This document shows positions 16,858 to 25,041 of a DNA stretch of 64,000 nt, piece by piece (within the stretch, counting starts at the first letter, position 1; each line of letters opens with the position of its first letter). The position numbers and the translations under genes were made by a program. This stretch comes from JBBKWJ01 sp037968895 (GTDB taxonomy: Bacteria > Actinomycetota > Acidimicrobiia > Acidimicrobiales > SZUA-35): positions 1-64,000 of the forward strand of contig JBBKWJ010000117.1 in assembly GCA_037968895.1 (NCBI GenBank), written 5' to 3'. The notes beneath the pieces are model-generated. The model ran no database searches. It worked only from the letters and a program-made list of their open reading frames with translations, and was not told the DNA's origin.

Positions 16858-18875
16858 TAAAGAAGCAAACCTACGATGCCTCCCAGATCCAAGTCCTTGA
16901 AGGGCTCGACGCGGTCAGGAAACGGCCGGGTATGTACATCGGGGGCACCGGCTCGAGCGGCCTTCACCACCTGGTGTGGGAGATCATCGATAACGGCGTC
17001 GACGAGGCCGCGGCAGGGTTCGCCTCACACATCGAGGTCATCCTCCACCGCGACGGCTCGATCGAAGTGTCAGACGACGGTCGTGGGATCCCTATCGACA
17101 AAAAGCCAGACGGCCGCACCGCACTCGAAGTCGTGTTCACTGAGCTGCACGCAGGTGGCAAGTTTGGGTCTGGGGCATACGGCGCCTCTGGCGGGCTGCA
17201 TGGTGTCGGAGCGTCCGTGGTCAACGCGCTCGCCCAGAAGGTTGTGGCCGAAGTCGACCGAGACGGCGCCACGTGGCGACTCGTGTTTAACGAGCGACTC
17301 GCTGGCAACTACCTCAAGAGCGGAACCTTCAAGCCAGGCTCGAAGTTGGCGAAGATCAAGTCTGTTCCTGCGAAGCGCACTGGCACCCGGGTCCGGTTCT
17401 GGCCAGACGAGCAGATCTTTGACCCGGAGGCTCGCATCGATTATCAGGAAGTTCGCGACCATGTCTCGCGAGTCTGTTTTCTCGTCCCCGGCCTGCATAT
17501 CAAGCTCCACGATCGTCGCGGGGCCGGCTCCGAGCCTGAAGAGTTTGTCGCTGCCGGTGGACTCGCCGATTACGTCGAGACACTGTCGGTCGGCGAGGCT
17601 GTCACCGACATCCTGACCATTCACGACCAAATGACCTTTGAAGAGACCGTCCCCGTCGACGGGAAAATGACCGTTGTCACTCGCCAGTGCACAGTCGATA
17701 TCGCAGCCCGTTGGGTCAAGGGCTACGACAGCAAGATCGTGAGTTTTGTCAACACCATTCCGACCTCCGAAGGCGGCACGCATATCGCTGGGTTCACCGG
17801 GGCGCTCTCGTTCGTTGCAAATGACACCTTGCTCAACGACGCCAAAAAGTTAAAGAAACTGGCCAAGTCAAACCAAGATCGGGCCCAACCGGCCGATGTC
17901 CAAGAGGGCCTGGTTGCGGCCGTGAAGGTCACCTTCCCCGAACCCCAGTTCAAAGGTCAAACAAAGCAAGAGCTCGGCACGCCCGCGATTCGAAGCATCG
18001 TCTACGAGAGCTTCAAAGCCGGCTTCACCGACTGGTCAAACGGTGGTGGCAAGAAGACCCAAATCAACGCCCTCCGCGAGAAGATGACAAACGCCGTCCT
18101 CAACCGAGTCATGTCGAAACAGGCGCTAGAGGCAAGGCGGAAAGCCGCCAACCTTGGTTCAACCGGCCTGCCAGACAAGCTGGCCGACTGTCGCCTGCAT
18201 GGCCCCGACTCCGAGCTTCTCATCGTGGAAGGAAACTCGGCGGCGGGCCCCGCAAAGGCTGGCCGAGACGCGGAGATCATGGCCGTCTTGCCGCTCCGAG
18301 GCAAGGTTGTCAACGCAGGCAAAGCATCGCTCAAGCAGGTCGTCGAGAACACCGAGGCGCAAGCGCTCATCACGGCAATCGGCGGAGGCTCGGGCAAAGA
18401 CTTCGACATGGATTCGATCCGCTACGGCCGCATCATTATCTTGTGCGACGCCGATGTCGACGGCAGCCACATTCGCTGTCTGCTCCTGACGCTGATCTAT
18501 CACCACATGCGCCCTCTGCTTGAGGCTGGTCATGTCTACGCCGCACAGCCACCGCTATTCGCGGTCAAATATCGCGGCACCCAGCACTACGCCTATAGCG
18601 ACGACGAGCGAAACGAAATCTCGACCGAACTCGGTATTGGCATCGAGAAGTGGAAACGCTTCAAGGGGCTCGGCGAGATGAACGTCGAAGAGCTCGCCGA
18701 AACAACGCTCAATCCCGCAACCCGAATTCTGAAACGGATGACCATGGCCGAGGGTGAGCAAGCGAGCGACGCGGCAGAGTTGTTCGAGATTCTGATGGGG
18801 TCCGATGTCGCCAGTCGCAAGGACTACATCATCGACAACTCAAGTCTCATCAGCCCTGAGCTACTCGACATATAG
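16851..18875 (+). CDS. parE: Type IIA DNA topoisomerase subunit B (ParE/GyrB-like)
   Basis: 674-residue ATPase subunit. The GHKL domain shows EIIDNGVDEA (Glu45, Asn48), DDGRGIP and GGLHGVGASVVNAL. The transducer domain has the ATP-contacting QTK triad in FKGQTKQELG. The Toprim domain has EGNSAAGPAKAGRD and DADVDGSHIR, the metal-binding DxD. The length is close to ordinary GyrB/ParE without the large enterobacterial insertion. It starts at a GTG inside the end of the A subunit, so equimolar coupled expression is likely. A terminator-like structure follows the stop. Confidence 0.88.
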   Translation: MVVKKQTYDASQIQVLEGLDAVRKRPGMYIGGTGSSGLHHLVWEIIDNGVDEAAAGFASHIEVILHRDGSIEVSDDGRGIPIDKKPDGRTALEVVFTELHAGGKFGSGAYGASGGLHGVGASVVNALAQKVVAEVDRDGATWRLVFNERLAGNYLKSGTFKPGSKLAKIKSVPAKRTGTRVRFWPDEQIFDPEARIDYQEVRDHVSRVCFLVPGLHIKLHDRRGAGSEPEEFVAAGGLADYVETLSVGEAVTDILTIHDQMTFEETVPVDGKMTVVTRQCTVDIAARWVKGYDSKIVSFVNTIPTSEGGTHIAGFTGALSFVANDTLLNDAKKLKKLAKSNQDRAQPADVQEGLVAAVKVTFPEPQFKGQTKQELGTPAIRSIVYESFKAGFTDWSNGGGKKTQINALREKMTNAVLNRVMSKQALEARRKAANLGSTGLPDKLADCRLHGPDSELLIVEGNSAAGPAKAGRDAEIMAVLPLRGKVVNAGKASLKQVVENTEAQALITAIGGGSGKDFDMDSIRYGRIIILCDADVDGSHIRCLLLTLIYHHMRPLLEAGHVYAAQPPLFAVKYRGTQHYAYSDDERNEISTELGIGIEKWKRFKGLGEMNVEELAETTLNPATRILKRMTMAEGEQASDAAELFEILMGSDVASRKDYIIDNSSLISPELLDI

Positions 18876-18888
18876 CCGTACGCAGCCA

Positions 18889-18947
18889 GGTCTAGCACCA
18901 GGGCAAGAGCAGTTTGTGCCAAACTAAGTTGGTGAAATTACTAGACC
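18889..18947. terminator. Structured intergenic region between convergent genes
   Basis: GGTCTAG at one end pairs with CTAGACC at the other, CACCA pairs with TGGTG just inside, and the centre holds a perfect AGTTTG-tgc-CAAACT hairpin. The structure lies between the convergent topoisomerase B and HelD-like genes. No long T-run is present, so it may be a factor-assisted or bidirectional terminator. Confidence 0.4.
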
Positions 18948-18985
18948 GACTCTTCTTCTGGCGCAAGAACGACACGCCATCAGAC

Positions 18986-21076
18986 CTAGGCGATGTTGTC
19001 GATGGCTGCTTCACTCTTCCGGAGGCTCGTCTCGATCGCCCCTGGGAGGGGTCGACTGCAGACGATGCCCAGGCTCTGGACACTTCGGGTGAGTGACACG
19101 TAGAGCCGGCGCAAGCCGTGCTCAAGCTGGGCGATGGCGTCGGGCTCGACCACGATGACAGCGTCAAACTCGAGGCCTTTGACTTGGTCAGGATCGATCA
19201 ACGTTACGGCGCTGGCCCCGGCCAGCGCCTGATTTCCTACTCGCGTGTTTGAGACGCCAGCCAGGTCGAGCGCAGCTTCGATATCAAGGAGGTGCGCTTC
19301 GATGCCGACTACGGCGACACTCGTGCCATGACTCAAGGCTGCGACTTCAGACACCACTGCGGCGGCAATGAGCTCAGGCGTCGTCCGGACAACCAGTGGC
19401 GGGTCGCCGCCCGGTCTTACCGAACGAGCGGGGGTCACCCCTGGCGCCGCCTCTGGTAGCAAGGCGTTTGCCACGTCGAGAATCGATGAAGGCACTCGAT
19501 AACCAACTGTAAGCTCGCACAGCCGAAGCGACGACTCGCCGAGCACAGCGGCGCTCAGCACCTTCTGGGCATCGCCCCACGATCTCGTCGAAGCTGGCGC
19601 TGTCGCCTGGGCCAAGTCACCGAGCACCGTCATCGAGCCCTTGCGAGCTCGCCGAGCAAGCATTCGCAGGCCCATTGGCGAAATGTCTTGTGCTTCGTCG
19701 ACAACAACATGACCGTAGGTGGTCGGCACCCCAGTGGTGAGAAGAGTGGCTTCATCAATCAGGGGCATGTCCGAAGCGGTCCACACCTCGTCAACTAACT
19801 TCTTCGAAGCTTTGCGGGCGAGGAGGTCTTGCTCGGCGCGGGTCAAGATTCCATCGGCCGCCCGGCGGCGCTTCGTCGGCGACCCAAGCAACTCGCGAAC
19901 CAGAACGGGAGCAGACAAGTTTGGCCACATCTTGTCGAACGCCTTTTTGAACGAAGCATCGTTGAGGAGGCCACGGTTGAAGTGAGGTTGCTCGGCCGGG
20001 TCAACGCCTGCTCGCGCCGAGTGTCGACGCCAGGCCTCTTGGGCAATCATTGTTCGGAAGGTCTCGCGGCTCTTGTTGGCTGGGAGGTTTCGGCCAAAGG
20101 CCTGCTGCTGGATCTCCGCGAGATCGCTGTCGCTCATCCGAACGACAGAAAGCCCAGATCTCAGCTCAAGCCCATCGGCAGGCACCGAGAGCTTGTCTGC
20201 GATCAGCCGCTTAATGACACTCGCCATGCGGATATCGCCCTTGACGGCCGCCGCCTCATCAGTGTCTGATGCACGAACTCTGAACCGGGCGCTGAGCAGT
20301 CCTGACAACGTGGTCTGCACGACTGACGTCTCGCCAAGCGAAGGAAGCACGTCGGCGATGTAGCGAAGGAACACAGGGTTTGGGCCGACAACGAGGACTC
20401 GCTGTTCATGCAGGAGGTCGCGGTGTGAGAACAGCAAATACGCAGCCCGGTGAAGACCGACTGCAGTCTTGCCGGTGCCGGGGCCACCCTGGACAATCAG
20501 GAGCTCATCGAGTCCGGATCGGATGATCTCGTCCTGCTCGGCAGCAATGGTTGACACAATGTCACGCATCTGGCCAGTGCGGCTGCGCTCAAGCTCGGCG
20601 AGTAATGGGTCGGGCAGACCGCCGTGTGACTCGCCGTCAGGGTCGGTGAGGTCCTCATCGAAGATTGCTACTAACTCGGGACCGTCGCAGCTAAACCGGC
20701 GGCGGTGAATCAGTCCGCATGGGTCTACGGCAGTGGCGCGGTAGAACGGCGCAGAAACTGGGGCTCGCCAATCGACGACGACGGCGTTGCTCTGTTCATC
20801 TTCGACATGGCGCCGTCCGACATACCATCGGTCGCCTTCTTCGTCGTCGATTCGGCCAAAACAGAGAGGTCCGCTGCCAGCGGCAAGCGCATTCTGGCGT
20901 TGCAGCAAATGCCACTGGGCAATGCGAGCATCAACGGTGTTCTCTTCGCGTACCGCTCGGTCACTCGCCGCTTTCACGACTGCGGTGCGCTCCTGCATCT
21001 GGGTCAGGAGGCTGCTCGCGTTGTCAAGATAGGACTGCTCAGCTTGTAGCTCAGCGTGAGTATCACTCGAGGGCAT
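18986..21076 (-). CDS. HelD/HelR-like UvrD-family ATPase (RNA polymerase recycling motor)
   Basis: 696-residue superfamily 1 ATPase of HelD type. The N-terminus is a coiled coil (about 5-75) as in the arm that inserts into RNA polymerase, followed by a conserved beta region (WYVGRRHVEDE, VVVDWRAPVSAPFYRA). Walker A is GGPGTGKTAVGLHR, motif II is VVDEAQDISPMG, motif III is LGDLAQAT, then YRVPSSIL and the late KGLEFDAVIVVEP. Known HelD proteins dislodge stalled RNA polymerase, and the actinobacterial HelR type also lowers rifampicin sensitivity. Whether this one protects from rifampicin is unknown. Its start overlaps the end of the DUF2510 membrane protein by 14 bases, so they are co-transcribed. 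Confidence 0.85.
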   Translation of the reverse strand: MPSSDTHAELQAEQSYLDNASSLLTQMQERTAVVKAASDRAVREENTVDARIAQWHLLQRQNALAAGSGPLCFGRIDDEEGDRWYVGRRHVEDEQSNAVVVDWRAPVSAPFYRATAVDPCGLIHRRRFSCDGPELVAIFDEDLTDPDGESHGGLPDPLLAELERSRTGQMRDIVSTIAAEQDEIIRSGLDELLIVQGGPGTGKTAVGLHRAAYLLFSHRDLLHEQRVLVVGPNPVFLRYIADVLPSLGETSVVQTTLSGLLSARFRVRASDTDEAAAVKGDIRMASVIKRLIADKLSVPADGLELRSGLSVVRMSDSDLAEIQQQAFGRNLPANKSRETFRTMIAQEAWRRHSARAGVDPAEQPHFNRGLLNDASFKKAFDKMWPNLSAPVLVRELLGSPTKRRRAADGILTRAEQDLLARKASKKLVDEVWTASDMPLIDEATLLTTGVPTTYGHVVVDEAQDISPMGLRMLARRARKGSMTVLGDLAQATAPASTRSWGDAQKVLSAAVLGESSLRLCELTVGYRVPSSILDVANALLPEAAPGVTPARSVRPGGDPPLVVRTTPELIAAAVVSEVAALSHGTSVAVVGIEAHLLDIEAALDLAGVSNTRVGNQALAGASAVTLIDPDQVKGLEFDAVIVVEPDAIAQLEHGLRRLYVSLTRSVQSLGIVCSRPLPGAIETSLRKSEAAIDNIA

Positions 21077-22082
21077 CGTCTATCGCGCCCCCGGATTCTT
21101 TGTAGAGAAGGCCATAGCCGGTGGCTCGCGTTGCCGCGGCAAAGCCACCGATTATCGCGACCAGCAAACCAGACCCGACGACCAGTGCGAGGTTTGAACC
21201 AAGGAAGCTCAAACGCGTCATCTCGATGACGTCGGCCTCGGGATCAAGCCCTTCGCCGTTCGCCCCAGACAAGCTGGAGAAGGAAGTTCCGACAAAGAAC
21301 TGGAAGCCAAGCGTGATCGCCCAGATGAGGAAACTCCGAACCAGAAAGTCCATCCGTCGGCCCTTCGGGGCCTCCCACGATTGCCGCCAGGCCCCGACCC
21401 CTTTGGGCGCCAGAGCGGCGGCAGCGGGAACGAGCCCGACGTGAATCATAAAGAGGCATCCCAACGCAACGACTGCGGGAATGATCGCCAATAGGAGAAT
21501 CGGAGCGGCAACAGCCACTATCGAGATAACAACGAGAGCGACAATCCCCGCAACGGCCAAGACCAACGCCCATGAAATCCATGTGCCAAGCAGTCTTGGC
21601 AAACGTTGAACCGTCGCCCACAGTGATACCGCCCACGAGTCGCTTCGACCTGCATCGGCAGCCACTGTCTGACGCCGTAGCGCAGCACCAAGCACAACCG
21701 ACACGAGAAACGAGAACAGGACCGCAGCCCCGAGCGGAAGCAGCCTGCCCTGATCGAAGCCGGTTACTTCGATGTCTTCAACCGGCGCTCGGGTGAACGT
21801 GAGGACGACTCCTTCGACCGCCCACCAAACCGCCAGAGTCGTCAGGACAGAGGGAACTGCCGCGAGCAACAGCGTAAGCGTGAAAACGTGTCCTGCTCTG
21901 CTCGCCACTGCCTTGATGGTTCGACCAAGCCAGTCAGAACGGGAGCCGGTCTGGGGCGATTGTTCGTAGTTGTGGGTGTGTTCGGTCCACAGGTTGCCAT
22001 CCCACCACCTCAGCTCGAATTGACGGCGAGGGTCGGGATACCAACCAGGAGCTACTTGAGGAGGAGGTACGTCAGATGGCAT
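21063..22082 (-). CDS. DUF2510-domain multipass membrane protein
   Basis: About 339 residues. The N-terminal DUF2510 motif is APGWYPDPRRQFELRWWDG followed by WTEHTH, a short cytoplasmic Trp-rich module common in actinobacterial membrane proteins. Five or six hydrophobic helices follow (the first near 70-95, then four in the second half, including a long Ala/Val/Ile-rich pair). A Glu-containing loop, GLDPEADVIEM, lies before the last helix. Function unknown. I use the ATG at 22082 rather than the TTG two codons upstream. It is read ahead of, and slightly into, the HelD-like gene, and is divergent from the WhiB gene. Confidence 0.75.
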   Translation of the reverse strand: MPSDVPPPQVAPGWYPDPRRQFELRWWDGNLWTEHTHNYEQSPQTGSRSDWLGRTIKAVASRAGHVFTLTLLLAAVPSVLTTLAVWWAVEGVVLTFTRAPVEDIEVTGFDQGRLLPLGAAVLFSFLVSVVLGAALRRQTVAADAGRSDSWAVSLWATVQRLPRLLGTWISWALVLAVAGIVALVVISIVAVAAPILLLAIIPAVVALGCLFMIHVGLVPAAAALAPKGVGAWRQSWEAPKGRRMDFLVRSFLIWAITLGFQFFVGTSFSSLSGANGEGLDPEADVIEMTRLSFLGSNLALVVGSGLLVAIIGGFAAATRATGYGLLYKESGGAIDDALE

Positions 22083-22147
22083 CAGCAAGGGCAGTCTGGA
22101 TCGATCGAGCCATCACCCTAACCTCCCGACGAGCGGGAGTCGTGAAA

Positions 22148-22175
22148 TTGCACCCGACGTGGTTGCTGCTAGATT
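22148..22175 (+). promoter_or_regulatory. Promoter of the whiB-ferrochelatase pair
   Basis: TTGCAC is followed by 16 bases and then TAGATT, a good -35/-10 pair. Transcription would start near 22182 and give a leader of about 30 bases carrying GGAG eight bases before the ATG. Confidence 0.5.
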
Positions 22176-22210
22176 CGGTGGCCCGGTCGCCACGAAACGG
22201 AGCAGACGCC

Positions 22211-22513
22211 ATGAAGCTCAAGCGCACTCAGCTATCAACGGAATGGCAAGTTGACGCCCTCTGTCGCGGCGTCACTCATTTGTTCTTCGGACCAAGCTCC
22301 GAGCGTCCGGAGCGGCGAGCCGAGCGTGAGGCCGTCGCCCGGTCGTACTGCATGGTCTGCCCGGTCAAACTCGACTGCCGCGAGTCAGCCAGGCTTAATC
22401 TTGAACACGGTTTCTGGGGTGGCGAAAACGATGAAGAGCGAGCCGCCGCTGGCTTCGTTCCCCGCTCACCGAGTCGACGGGCCGTTCTCGCCGCCCGCAG
22501 CGCCGATCAGTAA
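22211..22513 (+). CDS. WhiB-family iron-sulfur transcription factor
   Basis: 100-residue WhiB-like protein. The four cluster-binding cysteines are Cys18, Cys47, Cys50 and Cys56 (CxxC followed by a five-residue gap), followed by the GFWGG turn (67-71) that contacts the sigma factor and a basic C-terminal tail. WhiB proteins bind a [4Fe-4S] cluster and act with the housekeeping sigma factor as redox or NO-responsive regulators. The subtype is uncertain. The longer upstream frame lacks the family N-terminus; ATG 22211 has a GGAG eight bases upstream. Two bases separate its stop from the ferrochelatase start. Confidence 0.9.
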   Translation: MKLKRTQLSTEWQVDALCRGVTHLFFGPSSERPERRAEREAVARSYCMVCPVKLDCRESARLNLEHGFWGGENDEERAAAGFVPRSPSRRAVLAARSADQ

Positions 22514-22515
22514 GC

Positions 22516-23556
22516 GTGTCGGCAATAGATAGTTTTCTTCTGCTTTCATTCGGCGGGCCTGAAGAGCCAGCCCACGTCATGCCTTTCCTACGGAAAGTGA
22601 CGGCTGGTAGAAATGTCCCAGACGAGCGACTCGCAGTTGTGGCTAAACAATACGAATTGTTCGGTGGCTGCTCCCCTATAAACGGCCACAATCGTGACCT
22701 GCTGGCTGCGATCACCGACGAGTTTTCGAAGCGCTCGATCGAGTTACCGGTGTACTGGGGCAACCGAAACTGGGACCCTCTTGTCGAGGAAACTGTCGCC
22801 CAGATGGCACAAGATGGGGCGCGACACTCGCTTGTATTCGCCACCTCCGCTTTCGGCTCATACTCGGGCTGTCGGCAATACCGCGAAGACCTTGATCGAG
22901 CCGCCAGCACCGTTGGCGATACCGCCCCCCGGCTCCAGAAACTACGGCTGTTCTACAACCATCCTGGCTTCATCGGTCCCCTCACTGATCGGGTGCGTGA
23001 ATCGATTGCGCTTCTCAGAACCAGATCCTCGTCCACCCCGAGGCTGGTGTTTACCGCTCACAGCATCCCCCAATCGATGGCCGCCGGATGCGACTACGAA
23101 GACCAACTCGCAGAAGCGGCACGCCTTGTTGTCGAAGGCATAGCTGTTGAAGGCCTCGAGAAGCCGCTCGACTGGGACCTCGTCTACCAGAGCAGAAGCG
23201 GGCCGCCACAGGTCCCGTGGTTAGAACCAGACATCGGCGATCACCTCGGCATGCTCGCCCAACGGGGAATCGATGCTGTCGTCGTTTGCCCGCTTGGATT
23301 CGTCAGCGACCACATGGAGGTGTTGTACGACCTTGACACCCTCGCCGCGCAGCAAGCCGAAAAACTCGGCATCGAGATGGAGCGGGCACGCACGGTCGGC
23401 ACCGACCCCGCATTTGTGTCAATGATCGCTGACCTCGTCGAAGAGCAGCTCACAGGAGCCGCTCGCCTCCGCGTTGGCGCTCATCCGGCTTGGCCAGACA
23501 TGTGCCCCGACGGGCATTGCCCGGCGCCACAACGACCCGCACCGAGCAGTAACTAG
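22516..23556 (+). CDS. hemH: Ferrochelatase (coproporphyrin III ferrochelatase type)
   Basis: 346-residue chelatase that inserts Fe2+ into the porphyrin at a late heme step. In actinobacteria the substrate is usually coproporphyrin III, and the enzyme is also called CpfC. Seen: LLLSFGGPEEP at the N-terminus, GSYSGCRQYREDLDRA in the region typical of actinobacterial enzymes, the metal-site His in FTAHSIP (His182), and VVCPLGFVSDHMEVLYDLD with the conserved Glu. Cys192 and the paired C-terminal cysteines in MCPDGHCP could ligate a [2Fe-2S] cluster, as in other actinobacterial enzymes (inference). It starts at GTG two bases behind whiB, and its stop overlaps that of the GH16-like gene. Confidence 0.9.
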   Translation: MSAIDSFLLLSFGGPEEPAHVMPFLRKVTAGRNVPDERLAVVAKQYELFGGCSPINGHNRDLLAAITDEFSKRSIELPVYWGNRNWDPLVEETVAQMAQDGARHSLVFATSAFGSYSGCRQYREDLDRAASTVGDTAPRLQKLRLFYNHPGFIGPLTDRVRESIALLRTRSSSTPRLVFTAHSIPQSMAAGCDYEDQLAEAARLVVEGIAVEGLEKPLDWDLVYQSRSGPPQVPWLEPDIGDHLGMLAQRGIDAVVVCPLGFVSDHMEVLYDLDTLAAQQAEKLGIEMERARTVGTDPAFVSMIADLVEEQLTGAARLRVGAHPAWPDMCPDGHCPAPQRPAPSSN

Positions 23557-24959
23557 CCGAGCGGCGTAAACGAGATCGAGTCGATTCCGAGGGTCGCTTC
23601 GGTCCATCCGACGTCAGGGAAACTTTCTGGAACCCGGGCGTCGCCCCACCATTGCGACGAGGGGCCAAGCAGTCGGTCGCCCGAGAAGGACCCACCGACC
23701 GCAAGGTTCGCAATCAGATACATCGGCTCAGACCGGTGTGGCCCAACGTCGGCGTTTGCCGGGCCAGCGACTCGAAAGACCTCTTCGTCGTCGATGAGCC
23801 AGATGAGAAGCCCTGGCTTTCTGATGAGCGTGTACAAGTGCGGCATGCCATCGCTTACCGTTGGCACATCGGCCGTGGCCGTTTCGGTTCGGACTCGCCC
23901 GTCGTACCAATGGACCGAGGTGTGGAGCACGTGCGGCTCGGCGCCATCAGTTTCGACAATGTCGATCTCGTGATAGTCGGTTGACTCGTAGCGGGTGCAC
24001 CGACCCGGAGCCTCGCACGCAGCCGCGTCCAGTAGCCACAAAGCGGGCCACAATCCGTCACCTTCGGGAAGACGAGCCATGATGTCGATCCGACCAAAGC
24101 CAAACTCGGCATGACTCATCACCATTCCGCTGACATAGGGAAGCGAGAGCGTGCTCGGCGACGGGTTTTCGACCGCAATGAGTTCGAGCGACGCGTCTGC
24201 AAATCGAGCAAGATCTGGCCGATACGACTGCGCCTCACGATTGTTCCATCCGACGCCGCCCTCTTCACTCGAGGGGAATTGAGGCGCTCCTGGTTGAAGC
24301 GGCCCTGTGGTGGCCAGCATCCACTCGGCCTCATTGGCTAGCAAGTTGTTGGCCGGGTCAGCGTCGTCACACGACACGATCCCTCTCAATGCGACATCGG
24401 TGCCACAGAGATTCGCCAGCTGAGAGAGCGCGACAAGCGACCCCTTTCCAACGGCCCACAACTCTGGTCCGTCATCACCTGGCCGGACCTCGGTTTCGAT
24501 TCCGCTGGTCTGAGCGAGCTCGGCGATGAAGCCCGCTTCGTCGGCTGGCCCAATCAACCCCTGACGATTCCCGTAGACATGTGCGACTCCAGCGATCACC
24601 GAGGCCGAGTTGACTGCATCCCACGTTGGCACATCGCCGCGGCCTGAGAGAGTGTTTCCGTTGACGCCAGAACGCTCGAACGCGACACGCTGCGAGAGCA
24701 GCGCGAGCCCGAGCTGGTCGGCTGCCACGTCGTGGCCGTCAAGATCTATCTCCCAATCCGAACCGCTGACGATGGCCGAACTCAGAAGATAGCCAAGCGC
24801 CGCATCGAGCGGATCGACGAAGGGATCCTCGATTGGCACCGGCGCTTCGCTCAGGTCGTCGAGGACACCGTCTGCAATCGAAGGAAGCTCGATGGTTGGC
24901 GACGCGGCTGGAAACGTGAGCGACGACGAGAATGGACGCGTCAAGGCCAGAGCGAGCAA
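23553..24959 (-). CDS. Secreted family 16 glycoside hydrolase-like protein
   Basis: The C-terminal half has the GH16 catalytic signature HEIDIVE in a beta-jelly-roll context (GRIDIMARLPEGDGLWPALWLLDA before it, LHTSVHWYDG after it), so it probably cleaves a beta-1,3- or mixed-linked glucan or related polymer. The first ~200 residues are an unrecognised domain. The protein should be exported: translating upstream of the TTG at 24959 gives a basic stretch (PYRSRVLAS) that, with the hydrophobic residues after the TTG, would make a normal signal peptide. That extension has no ATG, GTG or TTG before an in-frame TAG at 25011-25013, so the real start may be an unusual codon. The 3' end overlaps hemH by four bases. 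Confidence 0.7.
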   Translation of the reverse strand: MLALALTRPFSSSLTFPAASPTIELPSIADGVLDDLSEAPVPIEDPFVDPLDAALGYLLSSAIVSGSDWEIDLDGHDVAADQLGLALLSQRVAFERSGVNGNTLSGRGDVPTWDAVNSASVIAGVAHVYGNRQGLIGPADEAGFIAELAQTSGIETEVRPGDDGPELWAVGKGSLVALSQLANLCGTDVALRGIVSCDDADPANNLLANEAEWMLATTGPLQPGAPQFPSSEEGGVGWNNREAQSYRPDLARFADASLELIAVENPSPSTLSLPYVSGMVMSHAEFGFGRIDIMARLPEGDGLWPALWLLDAAACEAPGRCTRYESTDYHEIDIVETDGAEPHVLHTSVHWYDGRVRTETATADVPTVSDGMPHLYTLIRKPGLLIWLIDDEEVFRVAGPANADVGPHRSEPMYLIANLAVGGSFSGDRLLGPSSQWWGDARVPESFPDVGWTEATLGIDSISFTPLG

Positions 24960-25041
24960 GGCGACGACAGCGCCGGAAGCGAGGACACGGGAGCGATAAG
25001 GGATCGTCTCCTATCGGCGGGAACCGCGACCTGCTGAGGTT

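Noticed and set aside
14431..18875. Gyrase (gyrA/gyrB) and a nearby replication origin
   Set aside because: No GyrA box, A-B gene order, and no dnaA, dnaN, recF or DnaA-box cluster around.
18914..19096. A 60-codon plus-strand frame downstream of parE
   Set aside because: It lies in the structured intergenic region and antisense to the end of the HelD-like gene; no ribosome-binding site.
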